Positions 11,094 to 21,973 of a stretch of DNA of 64,000 nucleotides are shown here, piece after piece (the first letter of the stretch is position 1; each line of letters opens with the position of its first letter). Source of the DNA: Neospora caninum Liverpool (taxonomy: Eukaryota > Apicomplexa > Conoidasida > Eucoccidiorida > Sarcocystidae); NCBI RefSeq assembly GCF_000208865.1, contig NC_018398.1:1736001-1800000 (forward strand), read 5' to 3'. The notes under the pieces were generated by a model. That model saw only the letters and a list, made by a program, of their open reading frames with translations, searched no databases and had not been told where the DNA came from. A program made the position numbers and the translations under genes.

Positions 11094-14000
11094 ATGGCAC
11101 TTCCGCATCTTTCGTCTTGGTTCCTGCCTGAGCCCTCCGGAGCATCAAACATGGCTCGGTCCAGCCTCCAAGTGCTGATTCCCTGTCCGGCTGAAGACGT
11201 CGCTCTTCCATCGCGACGGGCAGAATCTTTGGCTAGTCCTTGCACGACGTCGGACGGGCAGCAACGCAAAACAAGTTTTACCTTAAGTGTGGTGTCACAA
11301 CCAGGGCCAATGGGGCCTCAAAGTGATGCATCGTTTGATATTGTTGGGACGGAAGACTCAGCCACCGCAGACAACGAACTTCCCGGTCCCCGTGTTTCGA
11401 GCCCCAGCAGATGCACAACGACCGCGAGCGTCGCACTGCTGCCTGCTTTCCCAGTCAGTGCCGATTCTGCTGCTCCAGGGACGGCGACTGGGGAAACAGG
11501 TAAACTGCAAGCTCTTGTCCAGGCAAAAACAGAAGATGGGACGATCCCGGCGCATGCGAGTGCACGGAACGTGCATCTGCCTTCTCGCGCGGAAAAGATG
11601 AACGTGCCTGATGAAGCCTGTGGAGAAGCGGAAACATGCCAACCTGAGAGTTTCTTCCCGGAAACTAGGGATCCGCTGTCTTTTCCTGAGACGTCTCGTG
11701 CTCTGCTTCACGAGACACCGGGTATCGCGAGTTTTGCAAGGCCTCGCATCGAGCCAACCGTCCCTTCGTCGGCGGCGCTCTCTGCAATGTCTCTACCTGC
11801 GAATCCTTCCCTTCTGAATTCAACTCAATCCCAAGAGTCCCCCGCTTCCTCGTGCCTGTCTCAGTGTTTTCCTGGAGCCGCCGGCGTTCCCTGCCCAACA
11901 GGGACAGGAAACCGGGGCGGTGTCTCAGCAGAAGCTCTGCAGCGGCTAATTGGCAAATCTCCTTTGCATGTCCAAGCGCTGTTGGCGACCATGCGTCAAC
12001 AGTGTGACGGTCAGCTTGGAGCAACTGCGCGAGCGCTTTCACGGCAACTCTGGGCAGCGGCGGCGCGCGCGTCCCCAGCTGTCTTGCAACAGCAACTGCG
12101 TCTCCGGTCTCAACTCCTCGCGCGACTGGCACTCGAACGGAGCACCCGAGGACAGGCCTGTGCACGGTCGACTCCGGCCACTGCTCAGGCGAAAAAGGAA
12201 CGCATGCTTGAGCCTACGTCCGCGGGAAGCGGGCACGACAGCTCGAGACCCGGCGCGACACAGCCAAGAGTGCAAGATCTTAACCACCAGCAGGCGCAGC
12301 GGCTCCGACAGGCCGAGGTCCAGCTGGAACGACCCGAGGTCTTCACCGTGCTCCACAACCGGTCTGCGGCAATCCTTCACTTTGTCCTTAGAGCTCTCGG
12401 CCTCCTCGCCAACTGTTGTCCGCGGTGGTCCGGAGTGTCTCCGCTCGACTCGGTGGCGGCTTCCAGTCACGGGCAAAAAGGGGGCTCGAAGCACGTGGAC
12501 CTGAAGGCTGTGAATTCCGCGTTCACAGACCCCACGATGTGCCTTCGAGCTGGGTCCCTCGACTCGAAGATGCGTGACGAGTTCGGCCTGGACGTTAGAG
12601 GGCCCGTCCTGGGTGGCGCGGGGTGTGCGGGGCAAGCAGGAATCCACATTTCGGGAACAGGAGGGGGAGAAGCAGAAAGACCTCTTCCTTCCTCCTATCG
12701 CTGGCACTGGCTCCACGTTGTTTCGTTTGCTGACAAGCCAGAGCTCTTAACGATTTACTATTCCACTCTTGCTCCGTTACTCTCCTTGGTCTCTCCCTCT
12801 GTTTCGCCCTCTGGGCAACAGGTGTCGGATGCGGCTGTCTCTTCCAGTCACGTTCCGAAAGGTAGCGCCCCGTCTTTCGCTTCTCAAGGTTACGCAGCTG
12901 CCTCGCCAACCCCATCGGGGGCAAACCCCACAGCTTTATCGGAGCAGGCCGGCGCGGGGCGAAGCAACCTCTGCGGGCTGAACAGCGCCCTCGTCCTGCT
13001 GCAGGTTCTGCGAGATCTTGATGATCTACGGTCTCTCCACGACCCCGTCTTTCTCCCTTCTGGGCTGTATCCTCTGCAGCTCCTGGGGAAACAGCAAGCC
13101 GGCCTCTCTGCCCAGCTCAGCGGGACGGGAGACGCAAACCAAGATGGAGCGTGTGGGGAGGGTTGTCGCTGCACAGTGTATTCAGACTCCGTTTGTGGAC
13201 TAGCCGTTCTCCGTCGTAGTCCCTTCTTTCCGTGCTTCGTCGAAGCGGCTACAGCGCTCCTCGCATGGCCTGCGGCAGGCGCAGCGGTTGCTGCTGCCAG
13301 TTTACCGCCGGGCATGCTCGACGCGACAGGCAACAGAGGTGCCTTGGAGAGCTGTCGTGCAGGGAAGGATTTTTCTCGTGAACCTCAGCCTTCCTCAAAC
13401 ACAGACGACTGGCGACGCCCTGTTGTTCCGTCTCAAAGTTCGGCCGTGGGCTCGACCACCAACAGGGACGCAGCTAACCATGATAGTTTGGTGGCAACCG
13501 CTCGTGGCCTGGCGGAATGTGTTCTGAAGCACGTCGACTTGAATTCTCTGGATGGCTCAGATCTCCTCGCTCTTCTTCGTCTCTCTGAGCACCTGAAGCC
13601 TTCTCTCGAAGAGGCTCCTTCAGCGCCGGCGTGCTCAAGTGGGCAACTGCCTTCCTCCGCAGATACAGCTGGTGTCGCGCATGCGGCACCTGGAAATGTG
13701 CCGGGGGCTGTCGAGGCAATTGAAGACAGATACGTGAAAGAAGCACTGGCGGCTATTTCGGGGAACTCTTTCGGTATCAACTTTGAGGAAACTGAGACGG
13801 GACAGGGCACAGTGAACTCTGTGGACACAGACGGCCGCGCAAAACTGAACTCCTTCGGAGATTCGAACCCGCTCGGGGAATCGGGCAAAGGAAAATCTCA
13901 GAGGTGCGACTCTACAGAAGGACTCCCCACTCACACAGACACCACCGCAAGAGAGATTCCAGGGGCCGGAAGCCAAGGGAGTGGGACCGTCTCTGGCGAG

Positions 14001-16424
14001 GCTCAGATTTTTCAGGTGTCAACTGATCTGAGCCGCCATAGCGAGAGTAGCACGGGGAGCGGTCAGACAGCGGGCGCGAACAGTTCCAAGGAGACATCCC
14101 CCCTTCGAGTTGCTCCAACGCTCGACTCTCTGGTGCTCTTGCCCGAAATGCGTGGCTCGGAGTCTCCGAGTTCGCTTGGTCCAGTGAATTGCCAATCGCA
14201 AGAACACCTTCCTCCCCACACTCTCCTTCGCTTTTCTCCCCTTTTCAGCCGCGGCGCGGGGATCGGGTCCAGCGCCGATCGTGAGAATCCGTCTTCCTGT
14301 TCATCCCTTTCTACCGGGAATGTGGGCGTCCATGGTGTCCCAGCTCCAGTCAGCCCCGTGGAGACGCTGCTCCCAGGATCCGGGCGCATGTTCGGTCTAC
14401 AGGAGCCACTTCCTGAGGGTCATGCTGCCTGCAGTCTCGGCGATCTTCTGTGCCCCGCCGGAGTTGACGAAGCGTCTGGCAACCTGTTGAGCACGGAGAA
14501 TGGAACTGGTGGATGTGCCACAGATCGTTCCGGAAGAGAGGGGATGGCTTTTGAGAGCCTGTTTCCGTCGGCCGCGTGTGGCTACTCGTTCAGTCGCCTT
14601 CCGTCGCAGGATGCTGAGTGTTTGCCTTCCGAAGTTTTGGCGGCGGCTGGATTTCCTGCCACGCCCCTGGAAGGATCACCCTTGACCACAGGTTTGTCTG
14701 TTCACGACGGACTGGGACATGAATGCGATTTGTCAGCTCTGGGAGGCCGACCTGATGGAACCCTGAGGCAGCCTAATGCTGGCTTCCGGACAGTGGGCGA
14801 GGCCGGTCCGGGGCGTCGCGGGGTTCGTCAGCACGCCGCTGGCAGTCGCCTGCTTGAAAAGCGAGCAGGCAAACACACTTCTCGAACGCCTGGGGCCCAT
14901 CCTGCTCGTTTGCACGAGGTTCTCCCTAAAAAGAAGGACTACGGACTGCCAGCAAGTGCGTGTTGCGATGAGGCCTCTGTGGGATCCTCCCTCGCGGGGC
15001 TACAGGGAGGGATAGCCGCTGCCGCGTGCGGGATCGGCGTCAGAAACAAACGAGCGAGAACGCAAGAGCCAGTGACAGAAGGCGAACTCTCGGGGAATCG
15101 GGACGGTGCCTGGTCCGACGCTCCAGAAGGTGCAGAGAGTCTTCCAGATCTCCTGAGTCGCGGAGGAGGCAGCTTAGCCGCTGCGGCCGCAGGTCCAACC
15201 CACAGTCCATGCAAGGTGAAGCCTTCTGCACGGACTGCGGGTGGGACAGGGGCACGACGGGCGGTTGCCGTGGCGACTTCGCGCGGGCTAGCTGCCAGCA
15301 CCAGTAGCAGTGTCCGGTCTGCCGTTAAAGGGATTTATTTCGACAGCTACAAAAAGCTCTGGAGGGTACAGTGGAACCGGAGTGGAAGCTCAGGAAGTGG
15401 AGGATCAGGAGGCGCCGGTCGGCGCGTGTCCCGTTCGTTCAGCTGCGCTCGCCTCGGATTCGAAGCAGCGAAGGCTCGCGCCGTCGCATGGATGCTCTCT
15501 GGGGGCCTCGTCGGCGATGGCGGTCTCCCCTCCGGCGACAGTCGCCTCGGCAGCGCAGCTGGGAACGGCACTGCAGCGAATGCGGAGGGCCTGAGCGACC
15601 GAAATGATGGGAGCTTGACGGGAAGCGCGATGACGCCAGAGCTTCTTCTCAAGGAGGAAAAGGAACGGCTTCTCTTTGCTGATCCCCGGCTCTTCTTGGA
15701 GCGTATCGAGGCCTTCTATATAAGACACAGGCTCTACGGTTTGCAGTGTAATGGCAGCGGCGCCGGAGGGTCTCAGAACGGCAGTGAAGACAGTGCGAAC
15801 AGCCAGGGCGAGGCCGGCAGCAACGGCAACCGAAGAGGTAACGGAGGATCGGGAGGTCTCCGGATTGTGTCTGTTCTCTCGCTTGATGATATGCTTGCCG
15901 TTCTGAACGGAACAAAGCATGGAATGGGTGAACAAGACACAAGCGAGCCTCTTGTGGAGAGGGAAGAGGAAGTGAACGAAGATCGAAGCCGGACTGGGGA
16001 CGAGGACGGGGCGTTGTGTGGCTCTGGTGCTTGCGACATGTCGCCTCTCAACCCGACCGCTCTCGTGCCCCAGCCTCAGACAGAGTCGCTGACGAGCAGA
16101 AAGAAGTTGAAACGAGAAAAGGGAGCGCCTGTAACGGGAGCTGCGGACCGGCCGTCGGCCCCGGCGCCTCTCCCTGGCCCCTTCGTGGGGGCGCTCTCGG
16201 AGGAAATGGAGAAGCATCTGCTTCGCCTTCTTCCCTCGCTAGCTCCTGTGACGGCTCAACTCAAGCTGGACCTGCAGGCCTGTCACGCCGGAAATGGAGG
16301 GACAGAGTCGTTCGTCGACGCGTTGGCCGCGGAGCTGGACGCGGCTGCTGCCGCCGGTTCCAGTGGGATCGCTCCCGAGGAGCATGGAGCCCTTGCTTCA
16401 GGTGTTCCGCCACTCAGTGGCTGA
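11094..16424 (+). CDS. ApiAP2 (AP2/ERF-like) DNA-binding protein
   Basis: A 1776-residue single-exon reading from an ATG in good context (GTTATGGCA) to a TGA at 16422-16424. One AP2 domain lies at about residues 1412-1468. It opens with KGIYFDSYKKLWRVQW, continues after a Gly/Ser-rich loop with RRVSRSFSC, and ends in the helix GFEAAKARAVAWM, the usual three-strand-plus-helix order. ApiAP2 proteins are the main sequence-specific transcription factors of apicomplexans and act in the nucleus. The rest is low-complexity Ser/Ala/Gly-rich sequence. Two conserved-looking patches occur at about 410-450 (helical, with FTVLHNRSAAILHFVLRALG) and 535-565 (WHWLHVVSFADKPELLTIYY). A leucine-rich stretch at about 1703-1735 precedes the C-terminus. 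I cannot say which numbered AP2 this is, nor confirm an ACDC domain. Confidence 0.9.
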   Translation: MALPHLSSWFLPEPSGASNMARSSLQVLIPCPAEDVALPSRRAESLASPCTTSDGQQRKTSFTLSVVSQPGPMGPQSDASFDIVGTEDSATADNELPGPRVSSPSRCTTTASVALLPAFPVSADSAAPGTATGETGKLQALVQAKTEDGTIPAHASARNVHLPSRAEKMNVPDEACGEAETCQPESFFPETRDPLSFPETSRALLHETPGIASFARPRIEPTVPSSAALSAMSLPANPSLLNSTQSQESPASSCLSQCFPGAAGVPCPTGTGNRGGVSAEALQRLIGKSPLHVQALLATMRQQCDGQLGATARALSRQLWAAAARASPAVLQQQLRLRSQLLARLALERSTRGQACARSTPATAQAKKERMLEPTSAGSGHDSSRPGATQPRVQDLNHQQAQRLRQAEVQLERPEVFTVLHNRSAAILHFVLRALGLLANCCPRWSGVSPLDSVAASSHGQKGGSKHVDLKAVNSAFTDPTMCLRAGSLDSKMRDEFGLDVRGPVLGGAGCAGQAGIHISGTGGGEAERPLPSSYRWHWLHVVSFADKPELLTIYYSTLAPLLSLVSPSVSPSGQQVSDAAVSSSHVPKGSAPSFASQGYAAASPTPSGANPTALSEQAGAGRSNLCGLNSALVLLQVLRDLDDLRSLHDPVFLPSGLYPLQLLGKQQAGLSAQLSGTGDANQDGACGEGCRCTVYSDSVCGLAVLRRSPFFPCFVEAATALLAWPAAGAAVAAASLPPGMLDATGNRGALESCRAGKDFSREPQPSSNTDDWRRPVVPSQSSAVGSTTNRDAANHDSLVATARGLAECVLKHVDLNSLDGSDLLALLRLSEHLKPSLEEAPSAPACSSGQLPSSADTAGVAHAAPGNVPGAVEAIEDRYVKEALAAISGNSFGINFEETETGQGTVNSVDTDGRAKLNSFGDSNPLGESGKGKSQRCDSTEGLPTHTDTTAREIPGAGSQGSGTVSGEAQIFQVSTDLSRHSESSTGSGQTAGANSSKETSPLRVAPTLDSLVLLPEMRGSESPSSLGPVNCQSQEHLPPHTLLRFSPLFSRGAGIGSSADRENPSSCSSLSTGNVGVHGVPAPVSPVETLLPGSGRMFGLQEPLPEGHAACSLGDLLCPAGVDEASGNLLSTENGTGGCATDRSGREGMAFESLFPSAACGYSFSRLPSQDAECLPSEVLAAAGFPATPLEGSPLTTGLSVHDGLGHECDLSALGGRPDGTLRQPNAGFRTVGEAGPGRRGVRQHAAGSRLLEKRAGKHTSRTPGAHPARLHEVLPKKKDYGLPASACCDEASVGSSLAGLQGGIAAAACGIGVRNKRARTQEPVTEGELSGNRDGAWSDAPEGAESLPDLLSRGGGSLAAAAAGPTHSPCKVKPSARTAGGTGARRAVAVATSRGLAASTSSSVRSAVKGIYFDSYKKLWRVQWNRSGSSGSGGSGGAGRRVSRSFSCARLGFEAAKARAVAWMLSGGLVGDGGLPSGDSRLGSAAGNGTAANAEGLSDRNDGSLTGSAMTPELLLKEEKERLLFADPRLFLERIEAFYIRHRLYGLQCNGSGAGGSQNGSEDSANSQGEAGSNGNRRGNGGSGGLRIVSVLSLDDMLAVLNGTKHGMGEQDTSEPLVEREEEVNEDRSRTGDEDGALCGSGACDMSPLNPTALVPQPQTESLTSRKKLKREKGAPVTGAADRPSAPAPLPGPFVGALSEEMEKHLLRLLPSLAPVTAQLKLDLQACHAGNGGTESFVDALAAELDAAAAAGSSGIAPEEHGALASGVPPLSG

Positions 16425-17645
16425 CATTTAAGTGTCAGTGTAACATTTTCTATACTCATTGATTCAAGGCCGTGTCCGGGTACTGTGGTTTCCCTTGGGT
16501 GTTTCCACGGTGAAGTGAGCTCTTCCACGAGTCGGATCTTGACACGCTGCCGACAAAGATCAAGAACCAGTGACGTGCGGGGCCTGTGTATCTTTGAGAA
16601 TTTTTAGGCCCTGGTCGCGAGAAAGATGCTCTGTCGAACTCTGTCACGTGGGAATCCACCCCGAGACACGAGAGCCTTCTGTGCACGCGTACGTGATGGC
16701 CGTGACGCAGTTCTTTAGGATACGGAGTCTGGGATTAAGAACGTCTCGCACCTGTCATTTGTAGCTATCAAATCATCTGTGCCCACTTTAAATCTCTGGA
16801 GCATGAGAAATTTGAAAACCTTGAGTCGAAGGTCTAGACTGTTCGGCAGCCGCACATCGGAACGGAGCCTATCTTTTGTTGTTCGGAACACCCGAGCGAT
16901 CGCTAGGTGCTTGTTTCGCATGTATTTTGGGGGGGTCTACGAGTCTCATTTCCCTGACTAGCAACGCCTCTTGTTCCGCCTATATAAATAACCCAATTTG
17001 CAAGCTTGTGAACGATGGTGAATCTGAAAAATAGTATCACGGGACCAGAGGTTGTATGTGAGATTCTTATCTGGGACAACCAATGTAACTGTGGTGTCCT
17101 TAAATGTCGGTGGGACTTCGCCGCTCTACCTAATGTCAACACTGGCCAACATCGTCCTCTGCAATTTGTTTTATGGTATCGTCTTTTTCGTTCACGAATA
17201 GACGAAAACAATAACTTGACTCTAAAAGGAGTAGGTTTCCTTCGTCAGGTGGACTGGAATTACTGAAGGCCTATCGTAGCTCCACACCTGGCGCTTTTGC
17301 GGGAAAGAGCGTCTGAGGTTCCACACATTGTCCAACAGAAGGCGCTGTTACATTCCTGAAACAGCATGTGCTCCTCTCGAGCATCGGATATCCCACGAAC
17401 GGTAAAAAACGCTGGATCTTTTCCAGTGAGATATCTCGTTACACAGGGGGCTGTCCCCTTTGATAATCGGTCCCATCGTGATGCGATCGATGGCCGGGTT
17501 AAAGGTCGAGAGACAGCAAAGCACATACCGCCCCACATAAGCTGAATGACGCAGAGACTTGGTATTACCCACAATCAATTCAGATGGCAGATTAAAAAAA
17601 TGCAACCAGGTACCAAAGGTGACGGTAGCTTTTTTTCTAGCGAGC
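16425..17645. other. Convergent intergenic region (3' flanks)
   Basis: The stretch lies between the stop of the plus-strand AP2 gene and the stop of the minus-strand J-domain gene, so it should hold both 3' untranslated regions and terminators. A plus-strand frame at 17015-17266 (83 residues) has no recognisable feature and I do not call it. I see no repeats. Confidence 0.5.
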
Positions 17646-20600
17646 TCAGAATTCGTCGGACCGGCGAGAAGAGAAGCTTCTCTGAGCGGGCTGGCGCGGG
17701 AGATGTAAAAGGCTCGTGAGCACGGAAACGGCCGCTGTAGCTGCCGTTCCTGCTACGCCTCCTTCAGACATCCCCCTCAGGTCAATAGGTACCTGGCTAA
17801 TCGAGCTATCGTGACTGCGCAAAGCAAGACAGAAAACATCTCTTAAACGAAGCACTGTGCGACGGAAAACTTGTGTCCCCTTTCAACACAGTTCGCACAC
17901 GGTGTGAACTGCAGACCTTGAAGAAACCGTATTCTTGACAAGCCTGAACTGAACTCATCTGACACTGACGCAGGTGAGTGTGAGATACGAAAGAATAATG
18001 CATTCTCGAGGCGGTACCCCTTGTTGGTCTAGACAGGGATTGAAACCTAAAGAACTCACCTTTTGACAAAGAGTCTAGCGTACGGAAAGTGTGGCACATC
18101 TGCGCACTCGTGTTTATCTGAGGCATTTGGGAGCCAAGAGAGAAAACATTGGGACGCTCGAAGCAATGGCATGTCTCCGGATTCGTGCAAACGCCATCGA
18201 AAGGCCTCAAGAATACAAACGGAAACAAAGTCAGGCAATGCCTACTCAGGTCAAACTTCACGAAGGCTGCCTCGCCCGGAAACCCCTGCTAGGGTGGGGC
18301 GGCAAACACTTGTGCAGAATCTATTTGGAAGGAACTATTCTCGTGAGAAGTGTTACATGTCCTCTAGTGTCGCCATGGGCTCGACGCTGAACCCGTGACC
18401 GTATGTAAATAAACATAGATGGCGAGAGGTAGGGAAGAGAGACAGAGAATACGGCAGCCTCGCCTGGCCTCTGTAAAGATGCCGGGGTAAAGGTATATCT
18501 TAGATACACTAATCTGCTCCTTAACATCACAGCTGTGCAATTGTATCGTACCAAATATTCCCATTTAGTCCACACAACGCAAGCACTGTGGCGGAGAGGC
18601 CGATGGAGATCACAGCTAGACCTCGATCCGTCTTCATGCTTTCGCGTTACCAGCAAGTGCTGTCGCCGCGTTCCGAGTCACTGATGAAGAACTATAAAGG
18701 TCCATTGAGATGCATGATCCAGCAGCGCGTCGATGTCTACTATTGGTCCCGCGCCATGCCTCCCTGCCACAACAGCCATACCTCTACCCGATGTTGACTC
18801 CGAAACAAAGCAGAAGAAAACCCAACTCACCGCAGTTGACGAAAGTGATTGTCAGCCTGTCCCGAAGCTGGTGCGACACCTGTCGCAACTCCGACTTTGC
18901 TTGTCGACAGGACATGCAGGACGGTTTGTAGTAGTTGACTATCCACGCCACGTCTGCCGCTGGAACTCGCTCTACTGGAGTAGAAAACACGGAGCCGGGA
19001 GTTGACAGGAGCGAACAGAAACCTCGTGGACCAGAAAGAGCACCTCCAACTATATACGCAAATCGAACTCAGTGAGTGCGTTCTGCAGAATGTACTGTTG
19101 ATGGCTTTTCACCTTCATGGAAAACGTTGTCGTAGGATTTACAGTAATCCTAGCACTACCAGTGTTCAGGGTGAAAAAAGTAACAGACTAACGGTTTTAG
19201 TCAAGAGTACCATCCTCAAAACCGAAGCTCCCAACGGAATGGTACCCCGTATCCGTTGCGAGTGTCTGTACCTCTGACAGAGGCGAGAGTAACCAGAAAC
19301 ATCTCAGGCGCTCTGGTGAACACAGAGAGACTCCCGGACAAGCTGAGGCTGCTTCAGGGGCCATGGTCTGGTGTCGATCCCCAACTGTAGCGGGTTCGTC
19401 AACGACTTGCCGGCTACCGGGGGAAAGTCCTCGCTCTAGGCTCACAGCTCGCAGGGCGCTTGACACCGGCGATTCCAGCTAGTTGCTTCTCCGCCGCTCG
19501 GTCGCTCTCCACCTCCTTCATGTTCGGCGCCGGAATCTGTTTTGCAGCCGCTAGGAGTGCATCTGCACGGAGAGGGCCGGTGTACTCGCGTTTGTCCCAG
19601 TAGCCTGATGAATACGGTTGAAAGACGCGCGACACAGTGTTGACTAAAACCGGTGTTCAGAAAAAAGGACGACGTTATCACCCAAGTGACATAGCCTTGG
19701 GTTTCACAGGCACGGGCAATCCGTTTGCGAGACAGGGAGAAACGACTATGGTGTTCCCGTAACAACACACACCACTTGGAATCGGGAAAGGCGATCTCGC
19801 TGCGATAAGCGCACATGCTTTTTGCGTCCGTTGCAGTTACACCGGTCTCTTAAGAGGGGAACTTTGTCTGTTTCCGAAGGCACAACTCCTTACAGCAGTC
19901 TAGCCGTTTTTGCATGGTAAATGGCCTAACGTACCACCGCCCTCCTGCTCAGGCGGCAAGAGGAAGACCTGTCCCAGATGGTGAATGCCGAAGTAGTGAC
20001 ACAAATTCGACATAAGGCAATTCACAACTGCCAGTCGGATGTTCTCGGTTTCCATCGTCTTTTCTCCGAGTTGCGAGTATATCGGCACCTAAGGGAATGT
20101 TTGCACAGGTGATACAGAATCGGAAAGTACCGTCTCGTCACGAGGAAGGGTAGAGCGATTGCGGGACAAACCCTGCAGAGGGCCCCCACGTGTTCTTCGT
20201 AACTATGCTACAGCTGAAACAGCCGCTGAAGAGGAAAGCCTCTTCGGAGATAAGGCCAGCCGGGACTTACATTTCTTTCACAGTTTCCGCAGCCGGGTTG
20301 CACGAAAGTAAGAATCCACGTATACTGGGATTTTGCCAGCAGCCCGTCGAGATTTCGTTCGTACAGGAGAAAGACGCCTCTTTTGTAACGGTAAAGCTCA
20401 CGTCCGCCGCGTCTTGGCAACTCCTCAAAATATCCTTCCATATGCTGGAAGTTGTGCCCGTAGAGATCATACAGACGGCGGGTGTGGATCTCTGCAGCCG
20501 CACTCAGCAATCGCACTGATTGCTACATGATTTTCAAGCTCGCCTTCATGGCATAGTCTGATTCATTCAACTGTCCGAAGCATGTGAAGTCAGCTGTACG

Positions 20601-21484
20601 GACCTAGTTCGAGGAGCACTTCGCTGTGCACCGCACATATAATTGAATTAGAATAGGACAGAGTTTTTGCCAGAGGCGAGCTGAGCAGTCGACTGGTGAT
20701 TCAAGACGGAGGAAAGAAATCAGTGTGGAGTCGGCAGAACTCAGCGAAGGGGTTGCTCATGGACACGAACATGATTCGAGCAAGCAGACTGTGGTTCTGA
20801 AGGAATCCCTTTCTTTCGTTTTGACGCATCGGCCAGCATCCATTTTCCATTTAGGCGTTAGGCATTCTCGCATACTGGATAGAACGTCGTACGCCTCGGA
20901 AATCAGGTGAAACCTTCTTGCTGCGGCTAAAGCCTCGTCTGGACTGGCCTTGTCGGGGTGGTTCTCCAGTGACCGTTTGCGGTAAGCCTTTTTTACATCG
21001 GCGGGGCTTGCATGCCTGAGAAAACGGAGAAAGGCTCCGGGGGAACCCAGGTCCCGGGATGGTGCGGTGTGATCGATTGACCGGAATCAGGTGACCTAAG
21101 CGTCTTCAGTGGATAGCGCTGCCCTCACATCGTTTCCTGAGGCCATTCCAACTCAGTGAACTTGGTATTTGCGGCACCAGCTTCGTTCGACGAAGGATCT
21201 CGTCTTTTAAAACTTTGATGGTCCATACAAAAAATTCTTGCTCTTTGGCCATCGGCTACGGTTATTCAGCGACATACACAGAATTCGGATTCACCGGCTC
21301 ACACCGAGGGTTCGCCTCCCACTTACCGCGAAATTCCCAGGATAGAGTAATAATCTTCCTGCTTATCTTCTCCCGCTTCTTTTGTCTGATGGGCGGTACA
21401 ACACAACGCGGACGTGATGGCAACGACGACCAACAAACGGGGCAGGCGCCGGCCGCGGAAGAGGGGTAGAGTTCTTTCCCTCAT
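17646..21484 (-). CDS. Secreted ER-type J-domain / double thioredoxin-fold protein (ERdj5/DNAJC10-like)
   Basis: Eight exons on the minus strand: 21484-21327, 21015-20876, 20491-20271, 20088-19935, 19643-19467, 18974-18831, 18117-18060 and 17814-17646. The phases fit throughout (1221 nt, 406 residues). Residues 14-33 form a signal peptide (RLPRLLVVVAITSALCC). The J domain spans about 44-111, with DYYSILGIS, the diagnostic HPDK at 72-75 and RRLYDLYG at its end. A thioredoxin fold follows with WILTFVQPGCGNC (Cys167/Cys170). A second has WIVNYYKPSCMSC (Cys303/Cys306) and ADVPHFPYARLFVKS. The protein ends SDEF, resembling a KDEL-type retrieval signal. J domains stimulate Hsp70 ATPases and CxxC thioredoxin folds exchange disulfides, so an ER role in disulfide reduction with BiP, as for ERdj5, is the natural inference. 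Least certain is the exon 5 donor (GTGTCA at 19466) and an alternative exon 6 acceptor 3 nt later; without that donor exon 5 would run on to a stop at 19414. Confidence 0.85.
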
Positions 21485-21521
21485 TGTCTTCCTCTTTTGT
21501 ATGAGAGGATTGAGATGGTCG

Positions 21522-21973
21522 GATGAAACGAACAATACAACCCGGGAGGGGCGATGTCCTATTTGCCACGGACATGACAGACAAGTGAGGGCTAACGCTT
21601 TGGCAGATGTCAGAACGCACAAGGATTTGGAGTTCGCCTGCAGCCACGAAGTGCGAGTGTACAAAAATTAGACGAGGCCGGACCAGCTAGCAAGAGGATT
21701 TGATCTCGTCAGCATTCCACACAGAATCGGCTGACACTTAATACCCACAATATGCATGACGTCATGTTTTACCTAAAAAGGACTGAAGCTCTCCGCACCA
21801 CCTTCACATTACGGAGATCGGCAATGCCAACGTTTAAGGGACAAGCGAAGCATATCACGTTGTTAGTTTTTTTCTGGCACTCTCGTGCCGGATTTGGCAT
21901 ATGTGGCAACAACTCGAGGAGACGACAACGAAGTCTGTTGTGCCTCTCACCCTGTGAGATCGCCGGTGGGCAT
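21522..21973. repeat. Duplicated segment, copy 1 (upstream flank of the J-domain gene)
   Basis: About 452 bp recurs in direct orientation at 23061-23512 with only scattered mismatches. This copy begins about 38 bp upstream of the J-domain ATG (minus strand), so it covers that gene's probable 5' untranslated region and proximal promoter but no coding sequence. It includes the 12-bp palindrome CATGACGTCATG at 21755-21766. Open frames shared by both copies on either strand appear to be incidental. Confidence 0.9.
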
